DNA from: a virus
Direction: 5' to 3' (one strand)
DNA length: 33,677 nucleotides
IMG/VR virus record: IMGVR_UViG_3300032331_002075
Location: 1-33,677 of that record
Shown piece by piece: positions 20,650-29,071 of the stretch. A program made the translations under genes and the position numbers. How positions within the stretch are numbered: position 1 is the first letter of the stretch; every line of letters begins with the position of its first letter. A model generated the notes under the pieces. That model worked only from the letters and a program-made list of their open reading frames with translations. It was not told where the DNA came from and made no database searches.

Positions 20650-21519
20650 ATGAAACTCGCAGCCCTTCTCCGAGACACCTACGCCCCGCTAAATGGGATC
20701 AGTGAGCGGACGATCCAGATTTACGGCTTCACCCTGAAAGCATTCGGCGAGTTCCTTGGCGAACAGGCCGGCGAGGGCTTTATCGAGCCCACGATCGACC
20801 ACCTCGAAGAGTTGGTCGTGGCCCGCTTCCTGGCCCACCGGCTGCGGACGCGGTCGGTCGGTACGGCGGCCAAGGATAGAGCCCAGTTACGCGCATTCTG
20901 GGAGTTCCTTTCAAGGCGTGGCGTGGTCAAAACGTGGCCGTCGATGCGACCGATCAGAGTGCCGGAGCGGGTGCCGAGGGCGTGGCTCACCGAGGAGTTC
21001 AAGGCTCTCCTGGCCTCTGCCGGCGAGGAGCGTGGCGAGATCGTGGGAGTGCCGGCGGCCAAATGGTGGAGGGGCATCTTGATTACGGGTTACGAGGTCG
21101 GCGAGCGCATTGGCGGCCTTCTGTCGATTGAGTGGGATGACGTTGGCCCCAACGGCATCACCGTCCGCGCCGAGGGCCGCAAGGGCCAGCGCCGCGACAT
21201 CTGGCGTGGCATCTCTCCCGACTGCTACGAGGCGATCATGGCGACGAAGACGGCCCGCAGGCTCGTCTTTGATTGGGACAAGTGCTACAGCATGATCTGG
21301 TACGACCTGGGACGAATCTGCGAGCGAGCCGGTCTACCCAACGACCGAATGAGCAAGTTTCATCGCGTCCGCAAGACGACGGCCTCCTATGCAGCCGCCG
21401 GCGGGCTCGACCCGCAGAAGGTGATGGATCACGCCTCGCCACTCACGACGCGCCGTTACCTCGACCCGAGGATCGTCCGGCAGCCCGAGGCCACCGACGT
21501 GCTTCCGAAGGTCAGTTAG
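20650..21519 (+). CDS. Tyrosine recombinase (phage integrase)
   Basis: ATG 20650 gives 289 residues; a frame from 20560 is possible but covers hairpin-rich DNA. The N-terminal part is a SAM-like core-binding domain (ISERTIQIYGFTLKAFGEFL). The catalytic residues are all present: Arg153 in YEVGERIGG, Lys178 in GRKGQRR, His238 and Arg241 in KFHRVRK, His261 in MDHASP, and the nucleophile Tyr270 in RRYLDP. It would integrate the phage into the host, so the phage is temperate or derived from one. No att site could be identified. Confidence 0.92.
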   Translation: MKLAALLRDTYAPLNGISERTIQIYGFTLKAFGEFLGEQAGEGFIEPTIDHLEELVVARFLAHRLRTRSVGTAAKDRAQLRAFWEFLSRRGVVKTWPSMRPIRVPERVPRAWLTEEFKALLASAGEERGEIVGVPAAKWWRGILITGYEVGERIGGLLSIEWDDVGPNGITVRAEGRKGQRRDIWRGISPDCYEAIMATKTARRLVFDWDKCYSMIWYDLGRICERAGLPNDRMSKFHRVRKTTASYAAAGGLDPQKVMDHASPLTTRRYLDPRIVRQPEATDVLPKVS

Positions 21520-21564
21520 GCTTCGGATCGCTCCGGTCGCGGGCTCACGCGGCCTCGGCAGGCA

Positions 21565-22920
21565 TCAGAATCTGGACGTCAGGGCCGACTGAATCGTCGT
21601 CGCCGCGAGAGCGCAGCCGGCGTCGTTCAGGTGGATACCGTCGCCCGTGTAGGTGTTGATCTGGGTGACGGGGTTGAACATTGAGCCTGTTCCCGACACG
21701 AACACGTTTTTCGATCCGCCGATCGACGACATCGTGGACGCGAGCGCGGTTCGCAACGTGGCGAGGTTCGTCTCGTTAGTTGTGTTGCCGGTTGGGAACG
21801 GCGACAGAACGACGCACCATGTCGACGGATAGAACGTGTTCCAGTAGTTCAGCCATGCCGTGAGGTTGGCCTGGGTGGTCGCGGTTGTAACGCCTTGGGC
21901 AATGTCGTTTATGCCGTGTTCCCAAAACACCATAAACGGAGCATCGTTCACGGTGTAGCGTCCATTGAATGCGCGCAGGTACTCGTGATGCGTTGAGTGC
22001 GATCCGCTGATTGCCTTATTGACAACCCTAGTAAGCACACCCTTTGTATCGCGAAACCAGTTACGCATCAGATATGGATACGATGCCGAATAAGACGAGC
22101 CGGTCCCTGCGGTGATTGAAGTGCCACACCAAACGATCGGGGCAAGATCGGAAAAAACATCAAAATCGGTCTGCCACCCGTGCGTTGAGTATGCAAGTTG
22201 GACAGCCGTTCGCGAACGAAGGGTAACCGTCAGGGCGGCAAACGAAGTGCCGGTGTCTTGGCTCGTTGTGCTTGTGGCGGTCATCACGCCGCCAGCAACG
22301 CTGGCCGTCCACCCAGTTCCAGACGTTGAAACTACGTCACAATCCGGAGGAATGTTGTCCGTAATCGTCGTAGTTCCAGACGCCGTTGATCCAGACGTGT
22401 TCGCAGCGGTCAACGTGTAGTAAAATGTTGAGTTTCCGTTGTCGGTTGTGGCGCTTTTTGTCACCGACAGATTTACGCCCCCGGAGTTTGAAACGAAAGA
22501 CCGCTGAACCGCCGGGTCTTGCGTCGGCACTGAGATCAGCGCCATATTCATCGCGGCAACATCCGCACCCCAGAAGGAGTTGACGGGAATAACTAGCCCG
22601 TTTGGGCCAACCGTGTACTGCGCCGATTGCACTTGCGTGCTGCCAAGTGGTGTTGATGTGCTTTGGTAAACAAGATACGGGCCTATCGTCTGTACAACGC
22701 ACGGGACGTTTGCTGTTACCGTGATGTTGTCGATCCATTGGCCGCGATATGCGTTGCCGATTCCAACGCTTCCAAAAACAGTTCCGCCGCCACCCTTTCG
22801 TCCGCTCCAGAAGTTGACGGAACTCCCTCCGGCCACAAACGGAATGCCCTCGCTTGTGATTCTATCGCGGATGAATGCGGGATTGCGAACAGGAAACCGC
22901 GATGGAAATCCGGTGGGCAT
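21565..22920 (-). CDS. Virion protein with DUF11-like and SGNH hydrolase domains
   Basis: ATG 22920 with GAGGA gives 451 residues. The C-terminal part is an SGNH/GDSL hydrolase: CGTSITAG (Ser268), EHGIND (Gly336, Asn338) and DGIHLNDAG (Asp427, His430). Residues about 148-235 resemble a DUF11 repeat (SVTKSATTDNGNSTFYYTLT, TTITDNIPP). N-terminal residues look like a beta-rich tail-attachment part. SGNH esterases deacylate sugars, so this may be a receptor-binding protein that trims host glycans. It converges with the integrase. Confidence 0.8.
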   Translation of the reverse strand: MPTGFPSRFPVRNPAFIRDRITSEGIPFVAGGSSVNFWSGRKGGGGTVFGSVGIGNAYRGQWIDNITVTANVPCVVQTIGPYLVYQSTSTPLGSTQVQSAQYTVGPNGLVIPVNSFWGADVAAMNMALISVPTQDPAVQRSFVSNSGGVNLSVTKSATTDNGNSTFYYTLTAANTSGSTASGTTTITDNIPPDCDVVSTSGTGWTASVAGGVMTATSTTSQDTGTSFAALTVTLRSRTAVQLAYSTHGWQTDFDVFSDLAPIVWCGTSITAGTGSSYSASYPYLMRNWFRDTKGVLTRVVNKAISGSHSTHHEYLRAFNGRYTVNDAPFMVFWEHGINDIAQGVTTATTQANLTAWLNYWNTFYPSTWCVVLSPFPTGNTTNETNLATLRTALASTMSSIGGSKNVFVSGTGSMFNPVTQINTYTGDGIHLNDAGCALAATTIQSALTSRF

Positions 22921-22934
22921 AGTAGTCCTCAGAT

Positions 22935-23789
22935 TTAGTCGGCAATCGCGGCGATCCAAAGCCGCGAGCCATTGGGCCAGAGTTGGTAAACAGTGTTCGC
23001 CGCGTTCTTATTCTCGTCTGCCGTTACTCTGACGGTGGTTAGGACGGCCGGCGTCCCAAGTGCGATCATGGCAGCGTAGGTGGATACTTGCGCGTAGGCC
23101 GCCTTTGTATCGAGGGCCGTCTGTAATCCCGATACCGTGGCAACATTAATCGCGGCCCATGTTTGATCGCCGCGTAGAAACGTCGAAGCCGATGCCGTGC
23201 CGGATGCAAGGCGAGCCGTCGCGATCGTTCCAGACGTAATCGAACTTGCGCCCAACGATACAGTAGTAGTGCCATTGACAACTAAACCTCCCTGTATGGT
23301 CATTGACCCAGAAAGAAACGCAGTGCCGTCTGCGACGACGTAAAAGTATGTAGCGCCCGCCCCCGTCCCTTTGCTTAAACTAATCAGGAAATAGTCAGAA
23401 GCATCGTCGCCCGCCGGGACGGTCACCGTTCTGATTATTTCACCCTGCGCATTTGTATTCACCACCGTAGATGGCAATCGAGCGGCATTGAGTGTGCCGC
23501 TTGTGATGGCGGTGGCCGCATGGGTGTGCGATCTATCGGCGCACTCTATTACGTTTGCTCTAGCATCACCCCAGCCGCCAGTTTCGTTGATGCTATCGAC
23601 GAGTGTGTTCAGGGCAGCGAGAGTACCCGGCTGTCCTCCCGTCTGCACTTGCGACGTCTTCAGTGATAAAGTGTCGCCTATCGCAACCTGAACAGCCGTG
23701 ACCGTCGCCGCCGAGACGTTGACCGCCCCGGCATCCGCCGACACGGTGACGTCAACAGGAGCGTCGGTAAGGGTTACGGAGATCGGCAT
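22935..23789 (-). CDS. Tail-fibre-like protein with repeats
   Basis: It has 284 residues. Fibre signatures are repeats AITSGTLNAARLPSTVV and SITSGTIATARLASGTASAS, then FLRGDQTWAAINVATV, typical of the stretched trimeric domains of phage tail fibres. The N-terminus MPISVTLTDAPVDVTVS is beta-rich. It sits between the SGNH protein and another structural protein. It likely contributes to host recognition or virion adhesion. Confidence 0.8.
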   Translation of the reverse strand: MPISVTLTDAPVDVTVSADAGAVNVSAATVTAVQVAIGDTLSLKTSQVQTGGQPGTLAALNTLVDSINETGGWGDARANVIECADRSHTHAATAITSGTLNAARLPSTVVNTNAQGEIIRTVTVPAGDDASDYFLISLSKGTGAGATYFYVVADGTAFLSGSMTIQGGLVVNGTTTVSLGASSITSGTIATARLASGTASASTFLRGDQTWAAINVATVSGLQTALDTKAAYAQVSTYAAMIALGTPAVLTTVRVTADENKNAANTVYQLWPNGSRLWIAAIAD

Positions 23790-23792
23790 GGG

Positions 23793-24674
23793 TCATACGT
23801 TTCTCGTCAGGGCGGTTTGGAATGCCTGCATTGCAGCGTTGTACGCAATCACTTGATCATCTGACATCTTTAGGCCGAACGAGTAACCGCCTAGCCTCGC
23901 GTCTGTTGGGACGCTAAACGATCCGCCGTCGTTCAACGCAAAAACAAAAATCTCTTGCGAACCCGGCGTCCTTGTTGTCAACGTCGTGGTAACTTTCCCA
24001 GTGCCATTGCGATACAGCGCTGACGTTGATGCGCCGGTAATGGTGCCAATGTAAAAGCCGCCGCCGTTGTTGGCTAACGGCAAACTTGAGTTGTTTTCGT
24101 AGCCGACCAAGGCATACTGCGAAGTGCTCGCCCAAGTTCCAAGGATAAAACAGCCTGTAGTCCCGGTGGTTCGGCATCCGATGCTTGTGCGAAAAGTCGC
24201 ACCGGCTCTGCTGATCTCATATGACGCAATATGCGAATCGTTTTGCGGCAGCGTGTTGTGAATGAAGCCAGTTTTTAAATATTTGGTACTGGCGTTCCCC
24301 GTCAGTCCACCCATCGCCCCCGTCTCCGCGTAGTCGGTGTCGACGCCAACAAATGCGTTGTTGTTGTTGGTGTCGGTGGTGTTGCCGTACTGAGTACCGC
24401 CGGGCGACGGTCCACGATAGAGCGGCACCAGTGCGGCGTTGAGATTTGAGCCCGCGAAGATGCCCATACGGTAGAACCGATCCCGAATGCTTGCCGCATC
24501 AATGGCCGCACAAAACTTAGACACGGCTGACAGGGTCGATCTCGACACGGTGCCGCCGTTTGATGCCACGCGAACCGCCCACGCAGCCGCTTCGGGGTGA
24601 AACGAAGCCCCGACCACAGACACCCTCGACTTCGAGGCTGCGATGCGGTCGCCGCTTAAAGACAAGAAGCCCAT
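23793..24674 (-). CDS. Structural protein of a conserved phage type
   Basis: It has 293 residues. The pattern ASFHPEAAAWAVRVASNGGT, LSAVSKFCAAIDAA, IRDRFYRMGIFAG, ALVPLYRGPSP, TDTNNNN and LTGNASTKYLKTGF matches a family often found in tail modules of aquatic phages. It has a beta-rich Gly/Ser/Thr C-terminal part. It has one base between it and the gene upstream and lies in the tail-fibre run. A carbohydrate-binding or fibre-tip role is likely; exact function unknown. Confidence 0.65.
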   Translation of the reverse strand: MGFLSLSGDRIAASKSRVSVVGASFHPEAAAWAVRVASNGGTVSRSTLSAVSKFCAAIDAASIRDRFYRMGIFAGSNLNAALVPLYRGPSPGGTQYGNTTDTNNNNAFVGVDTDYAETGAMGGLTGNASTKYLKTGFIHNTLPQNDSHIASYEISRAGATFRTSIGCRTTGTTGCFILGTWASTSQYALVGYENNSSLPLANNGGGFYIGTITGASTSALYRNGTGKVTTTLTTRTPGSQEIFVFALNDGGSFSVPTDARLGGYSFGLKMSDDQVIAYNAAMQAFQTALTRNV

Positions 24675-24675
24675 G

Positions 24676-24963
24676 TCAGTACGCCTGAACGGCGATGGTC
24701 GTTGTAGCGCCTGTGTCGCAGACGGCAGACACGCCGGCCACGAGGATCGGAGTCACGTCCTGATCGAGGAGCAACGACGCGCCGGACGCCAGGGGCACTC
24801 CGTTGCTGGCCGTCAGCGTAACAGTGGAGGGCACCATCTTTAGGTAGACGGTGCCGGAGCCGTTATTGGCGATGGCGATGAAGTTGTACTCGCCGCCAGT
24901 GGCGACGGGGACGACGGTGATGACCGACGTACCGACGGTCGACGAAGTGTGAACTAAGCCCAT
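24676..24963 (-). CDS. Small beta-rich structural-like protein
   Basis: It has 95 residues from ATG 24963 with AAAAGGGG. It is rich in Val, Thr, Ser and Gly with alternating beta strands (SVITVVPVATGGEYNFIAIA). It resembles small decoration or tail-accessory proteins of phage modules. No specific family recognised. Confidence 0.6.
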   Translation of the reverse strand: MGLVHTSSTVGTSVITVVPVATGGEYNFIAIANNGSGTVYLKMVPSTVTLTASNGVPLASGASLLLDQDVTPILVAGVSAVCDTGATTTIAVQAY

Positions 24964-25021
24964 GCGAAACCCCTTTTAGCATTTCAAGATGATCGACCCG
25001 TATCAATAAGTACCGACGATG

Positions 25022-25390
25022 TCAGGGATTGACGACCGTCAGGTCGCCGGACAGAACGGTCCTCGTGACGCTGCTTGTATCCATCCACCGCAGATACCAG
25101 CGGTATCCGACGCCCGGCGTCAGGAGGGCCGACTTATTCTCTGGCAAATCAAGGAGAATCTGGCCGTTCGCCGCGCTGGTAATCGTCTGGTCGAACGTCG
25201 TCACGGTCGCACCGATCGTGGTGACGAACCCATTGCCACCACCGTCAGAAGCGTAGACGGAAGTGACGTAAATCGAGTTTGTGATCGTATACCCAGTGAT
25301 ATTGACGTCGAAGTCACAGTTGACCTTGACCTGATCTCCCTGCACGAAAGTTAGGTTCAAGTCGCCTGGGAGTTGCGTGAACTCGGCCAT
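25022..25390 (-). CDS. Baseplate-like structural protein
   Basis: It has 122 residues. LNLTFVQGDQVKVNCDFDV and a beta-rich body with GYRWYLRWMDTS match small phage proteins related to the N-terminal fold of BppU-type baseplate proteins. It lies in the structural run, before a 57-base gap with only a weak promoter-like sequence. Assigned by pattern and context. Confidence 0.6.
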   Translation of the reverse strand: MAEFTQLPGDLNLTFVQGDQVKVNCDFDVNITGYTITNSIYVTSVYASDGGGNGFVTTIGATVTTFDQTITSAANGQILLDLPENKSALLTPGVGYRWYLRWMDTSSVTRTVLSGDLTVVNP

Positions 25391-25391
25391 G

Positions 25392-25700
25392 TCAGTTCAC
25401 CCCCTCGTCGCTCTCTCGTCTGGTGACGATGAACTTGAGTTCCTTCTGGCCGTCCGCGATTTCCTTCATGGTGTCGGCCTGTTGCGTCTGCGTTTTACTG
25501 ATCTCTGTCAGCGTCTCTCGCGTCGCGTCGAGGAACTCGGTGTGCGACTTCACGATCGGAACGACGACCGTGCCATTCAGCGACGTCGCCGCCTCGCGGA
25601 TCATCCAGAGGAGAACGACCAAGAGCACGACGGGAACGCCGAACCGCTCTGCCACTCGGAGGGCAATTTCAGCGGTCGTCTGGGGCGCTTTTTCGGTCAT
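25392..25700 (-). CDS. Holin-like membrane protein with coiled coil
   Basis: ATG 25700 with a very strong AAGGAGGGGCGCA gives 102 residues. One transmembrane helix (VPVVLLVVLLWMIREAATSL) is followed by a heptad-like helical tail (TLTEISKTQTQQADTMKEIA). This layout fits some phage holins or holin-associated proteins. No endolysin is recognisable next to it, so lysis function remains an inference. Confidence 0.55.
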   Translation of the reverse strand: MTEKAPQTTAEIALRVAERFGVPVVLLVVLLWMIREAATSLNGTVVVPIVKSHTEFLDATRETLTEISKTQTQQADTMKEIADGQKELKFIVTRRESDEGVN

Positions 25701-25732
25701 TGCGCCCCTCCTTGGGCGTGGCGGTAGCCTCC

Positions 25733-26299
25733 CTACATTATATCGGCGTGTAGACTCTCGATAACGGCGTCCACGCTCGACGCGAGGTCGTCGAGGGTGC
25801 CGTAGTTGCCGATACTCGCCAGGATGTGCTCGCGGCTGATCCCAGCCTCGCTGGCGTGCTGGGCGGCTGCCCCAGAGAGGCAACCGTCGCCCGGCCGCAC
25901 TACCTCGATGATGAAGCCGCCCTCCTCGCGGATGGCGGCGGCCTCGTTGTCGAAGCGAACGTCGGTGATGACGACCCCCGCGAGCCCTTCCTCCCTGGCC
26001 TTCTGGACCGACCGCATGGCCCGCATGACCCAGATGTCGGTGTGGATCATCTCGCGTCCGAACTCCGTCCCCAGGAGTTGGAGGAGTTCCCTTGGCGACT
26101 TTCCGCCACACCAGGGAATCGGCCGCTCCTTATGAACGCGGTCCTTCAGCCAATCGGCAGTCTTGCCGGTGATCGCCGCCACCGCGGCGTAGAGCGGGTC
26201 GGCAAAGGCCATCTCCAGAAAGCCGTGAGCGTTGACCAGCCGGTAGGCCGCGGACCCCTTGCCGCATCCAGCCGCCCCGCAGAGTCCAATCAGGATCAC
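25733..26299 (-). CDS. Deoxynucleoside monophosphate kinase
   Basis: GTG 26299 (GTGA overlap with the deaminase) gives 188 residues. The P-loop is GAAGCGKGS (residues 8-16), followed by FADPLYAAVAAITG, a typical dNMP kinase lid/core sequence, and GVVITDVRFDNEAAAI. It phosphorylates dNMPs to feed DNA synthesis. It belongs with the dCMP deaminase and MazG-like gene to a nucleotide-handling set. Confidence 0.85.
   Translation of the reverse strand: MILIGLCGAAGCGKGSAAYRLVNAHGFLEMAFADPLYAAVAAITGKTADWLKDRVHKERPIPWCGGKSPRELLQLLGTEFGREMIHTDIWVMRAMRSVQKAREEGLAGVVITDVRFDNEAAAIREEGGFIIEVVRPGDGCLSGAAAQHASEAGISREHILASIGNYGTLDDLASSVDAVIESLHADIM
25737..25750 (-). promoter_or_regulatory. TATAAT with adjacent CACGCC motif
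   Basis: On the minus strand CACGCC (25745-25750) is followed by GA and a perfect TATAAT (25737-25742). It lies within the last codons of the dNMP kinase gene, just upstream of the holin-like gene (start 25700). The -35 is weak (GTTATC at 17 bases). Confidence 0.4.
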
Positions 26300-26793
26300 A
26301 GTTGCATCTCCTTGCCGTCGAACTTGATCGTCACCCCGAGGGGCTCCGCGAGCCACCGCATCCCGACGCCAGCCTCCCGAAGCATTTGCTCACCGTCGTT
26401 GACGGCTTGGAGCCACCGCGACGGGGTCGCGTTTCTGGGCTTGATGTGGCCGACGACCTCGTAGATGCCGGCCTGAATGATCGCCCTGGCGCAGTCGGGG
26501 CAGGCGAACCAGAGGCAGTACATCGTCGAGCCTCCCGTCGCCCAGCCGGCCGCGGCGGCCCGGTAGATCACGTTGCGCTCCGCGTGCTCAATGAATCTGT
26601 ACTTCTCGGGCCTCTGGAGCCGGCAGTGCCGGGCCTCGACGCCAGACGGGAAGGAGTTGGCGGCCGTAAAGATGACGTCGTTGCGACGAGCGAGGGCTGC
26701 GCCGTTCTGCGTTGACGGGTCGCCGGAGTGGCCCACGGCCTCCCTGGCAGCCAGCCGGAGGATGTCGACCTCGGTCATTGGTGCTGCGATCAT
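26296..26793 (-). CDS. dCMP/cytidine deaminase-like protein
   Basis: It has 165 residues from ATG 26793; an internal ATG 26778 is possible. The zinc motifs are complete: FIEHAERNVIYRA (His70, Glu72) and FACPDCARAI (Cys98, Cys101). NGAALARRNDVIFTAANSFP also fits the deaminase fold. It probably converts dCMP to dUMP for thymidylate synthesis. It is coupled to the dNMP kinase. Confidence 0.88.
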   Translation of the reverse strand: MIAAPMTEVDILRLAAREAVGHSGDPSTQNGAALARRNDVIFTAANSFPSGVEARHCRLQRPEKYRFIEHAERNVIYRAAAAGWATGGSTMYCLWFACPDCARAIIQAGIYEVVGHIKPRNATPSRWLQAVNDGEQMLREAGVGMRWLAEPLGVTIKFDGKEMQL

Positions 26794-27818
26794 CAGGACA
26801 CGAATATTGGAAGGACTTTGGTGACTCTGTTGTGGTCGTGGTCGACGACGATCAGCGACTGCGACGGGGGCTGGTATTCAGCCTTAATCCTGTCCGCGAA
26901 GGCGTTGTGCCCGATGAGCGACCCGTTGGCGACGAAGCGGTAGGGAAGCCAACTAAAGCAATGCCAATGCCCAAACACGTCGAGCGAAACCCGTCTGGAA
27001 ATATTCCAGTTTGCGATCGCCTTGTTGGCTGGAATTGTCAGACCCCCCACGCCCCCGCCGAAACGCAGCGCATGGCCGTGTGAGAAGCGAACCAGAAAAC
27101 CGTCGAGGTCGACGATGTTGAGATAGCCCTTGCCTACTTGCCACTGAACGTGCTTCCGCTTCTCGGCGGCGGCCATCGTCAGGTAAAGGTGTTGCTCGAA
27201 AGAGTGCTCGTTCTCTGTGGCTATCCTGGGCTTGAGCGTCGTGCGGCCGTGGTTGCCGCTGGCCGTCGGCACAAGCACCGGAGCGATCTCGGCCATCGCG
27301 TCGATGACGCCGCCCAGGCGCTCGCCGGCCCATCGGGTGGCCGCCAGGGGTGCCAGTTGCGTCGTCTCAACTAGGTCGTCGTGGATATGGCCCGTCACAA
27401 AGTCACCGAGGGCGGCGACGACGATACGGCGAATGTTGGTCAGGGACTTCTCGTGCTCGATCAGCATTGAGGCCCGCTGAACCAGTTGCTTGATCCGCCG
27501 GTCGGCGATGTCGAGCGTGTACTCGTTTCCAGGGACGTTGGTCGCGGGGTCGACGTACTCCTCGACGTGCCAATCGGAGAGCACGAGGATCGCCGTCGCC
27601 TCGGGCCGCTTGCCGCCTTCAGACCGCGAGCGTGCGATCTTCTTCGGCTTGATGCCGGCCAGGGACGTCAGGCTCTCGTGGGCCTGCTTCTCGCGGTCGA
27701 GTTGCCCGAGGGCCGCCTCATACTTTTTGCGCAGGGCCGTCAGTTCGCCGCGGAGGCGGGCGGCCTCGGCGTCGGCGGCAACAGCGACGACGCGGTCCTT
27801 CAGTCGTGTAGGAGCCAT
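26793..27818 (-). CDS. Calcineurin-like metallophosphoesterase
   Basis: It has 341 residues. The two-metal motifs are clear: LSDWHVEE, ALGDFVTGHIHDD, SGNHGRTT, FSHGHAL and FGHWHCFSW. The first 70 residues are a coiled coil (LRGELTALRKKYEAALGQLD) with a basic linker. Phage members cleave phosphate esters of nucleotides or nucleic acids; the substrate is unknown. It precedes the deaminase with a TGATG overlap. Confidence 0.85.
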   Translation of the reverse strand: MAPTRLKDRVVAVAADAEAARLRGELTALRKKYEAALGQLDREKQAHESLTSLAGIKPKKIARSRSEGGKRPEATAILVLSDWHVEEYVDPATNVPGNEYTLDIADRRIKQLVQRASMLIEHEKSLTNIRRIVVAALGDFVTGHIHDDLVETTQLAPLAATRWAGERLGGVIDAMAEIAPVLVPTASGNHGRTTLKPRIATENEHSFEQHLYLTMAAAEKRKHVQWQVGKGYLNIVDLDGFLVRFSHGHALRFGGGVGGLTIPANKAIANWNISRRVSLDVFGHWHCFSWLPYRFVANGSLIGHNAFADRIKAEYQPPSQSLIVVDHDHNRVTKVLPIFVS

Positions 27819-28132
27819 TGGTTCATCGTGTGGAGGCTACAGAGGCGGGTGCCGCGTTTCTCGAAGTCGTCGAGGATCGCCCTTGCCAGGGTTCGCGCGG
27901 ATACGTTGAGGTCGCCAGCCAAAAGAGAAACTCTGATCGACAGGAGTTCCTCCATCACCTCGCGAGGCAGTTCGTCGTGCCACCGCTTGTACCGAGAGTC
28001 CTTCATCCCCGAGGCAGCCGAGATCACTCGATCACGAAGGAGGCTGCCGGTATCCGAGGCTCCAGAGGACGCGGGCGATGTCTCTGGCTGACTCGGTGAC
28101 CGATTCTTCTGACGTCTGGGGGTAGCAGGCAT
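27800..28132 (-). CDS. Small HTH-type phage protein, possibly terminase small subunit-like
   Basis: The ATG at 28132 gives 110 residues, but the first 33 overlap the zincin-like gene by about 100 bases. A GTG at 28027 beside that gene's stop is a plausible shorter start. The body (YKRWHDELPREVMEELLSIR, RTLARAILDDFEKRG, TMNQWLLHD) resembles small HTH phage proteins. No confident function. Confidence 0.45.
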   Translation of the reverse strand: MPATPRRQKNRSPSQPETSPASSGASDTGSLLRDRVISAASGMKDSRYKRWHDELPREVMEELLSIRVSLLAGDLNVSARTLARAILDDFEKRGTRLCSLHTMNQWLLHD

Positions 28133-28322
28133 GGAGGCACTCGTGGATCGTGGTTTCGAGGAGGGCGCGATTCTTGAGACGCTCGTCGATCAGAATCTTT
28201 CGCTTCATGCCTGGGTTTCGAGCGTCGGGCAGATAAGCCCAGCCGGCCGCCTGACCGCGGAGCCGCGTGAAGCGGAGGAGCCACTTGACGCCGGCCAGGG
28301 TGAAGTGATGGTCTGTCGGCAT
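28032..28322 (-). CDS. Zincin-like (HExxH) conserved phage protein
   Basis: It has 96 residues. The motif TTIHECLHACYP (HExxH) and the block ARDIARVLWSLGYRQPP match a widespread small phage family. ILIDERLKNRALLETTIHE is also typical. A zinc-dependent protease activity is predicted by the motif, but the family function is not established. The gene starts at ATG 28322. Confidence 0.75.
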   Translation of the reverse strand: MPTDHHFTLAGVKWLLRFTRLRGQAAGWAYLPDARNPGMKRKILIDERLKNRALLETTIHECLHACYPQTSEESVTESARDIARVLWSLGYRQPPS

Positions 28323-28343
28323 ACTAATATCGTGACGAGTGGA

Positions 28344-28721
28344 TTACTGGGAGTCAATGTGTTTTTCGGCGGCTGGGCCACCTATGCCGAACCATTTTTT
28401 ACCCTGTTCATTCATCCACTTCTGGCGTCTACCACACCCACAGTCCTTGACCCCTAGTTTCGTTGCGACCGACTGCGCCAGTTCCTTAGTGACCCCTACT
28501 GCGGACAGAGAGTCAGAGACGATGTCGCCAAGACCTCGCGATTGGGGGGGCTGCACAGGCGGGGGCAACGAAGGCTTCGTGCAAGCCACGAATGGCTTGC
28601 CCTTGGGGAACAGGCTCGCCTTAACCTTGAGGCCGCAGTTCTGGCACACAAGTCGATCTTCCTGAACCTCAAACTTGCACGCCATCGAAGGCGAAAGCGG
28701 TGCGTAGGATGTCCTTTGCAT
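28344..28721 (-). CDS. Cys-rich phage protein with zinc-ribbon-like motifs
   Basis: ATG 28721 with GGAGGAGTG upstream (TGATG overlap) gives 125 residues. VCQNCGLKVKASLFPKG near the N-terminus and GVKDCGCGRRQKWMNEQ near the C-terminus form two Cys motifs; the CGCG..R.K.MN type end occurs in small tail-region phage proteins. The middle is Pro-rich. Function unknown; perhaps a virion-assembly factor. Confidence 0.6.
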   Translation of the reverse strand: MQRTSYAPLSPSMACKFEVQEDRLVCQNCGLKVKASLFPKGKPFVACTKPSLPPPVQPPQSRGLGDIVSDSLSAVGVTKELAQSVATKLGVKDCGCGRRQKWMNEQGKKWFGIGGPAAEKHIDSQ

Positions 28722-29071
28722 CACTCCTCCTCGATTTTGAGTGTTCCGGTGTAGGCTGGTATCGGCTGCGTCGGACCCATAAGAAACAACGTCCATCTCC
28801 ACTCGCCTACTGGTGCCATCAGTGTGTCAAGCACTACTTGAACATGCCCGGCACCGGCGTCAACAATCGCGCACGGTATGGTCGTAGGAAGCCCATTCGG
28901 TGCTGTCTGACAGAAGACGTAGAGGATCACGGCTTGAATGTTGGTCAGGTCACGACCGCACATTACGTCTTGGACAAGAGTGGTGCCTTTCTTTGCGGTC
29001 CAATACCTCTTTGCGGGCAGTTGCGTAAATGGAATCCCGTGAACCGACGGAAAACGTGGAATGTCTTGCAT
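28721..29071 (-). CDS. Baseplate-like structural protein
   Basis: ATG 29071 (TAATG overlap with the large gene) gives 116 residues. PAKRYWTAKKGTTLVQDVMC and WRWTLFLMGPTQPIPAYTG, with beta strands between, resemble the N-terminal fold of small phage baseplate proteins. It follows the giant Cys-rich protein directly. Assigned by pattern and position. Confidence 0.55.
   Translation of the reverse strand: MQDIPRFPSVHGIPFTQLPAKRYWTAKKGTTLVQDVMCGRDLTNIQAVILYVFCQTAPNGLPTTIPCAIVDAGAGHVQVVLDTLMAPVGEWRWTLFLMGPTQPIPAYTGTLKIEEE

Noticed and set aside
24978-25006. TTGATA-17-AATGCT as a promoter before the small structural gene
   Set aside because: The -10 match is poor and no other signal supports it.
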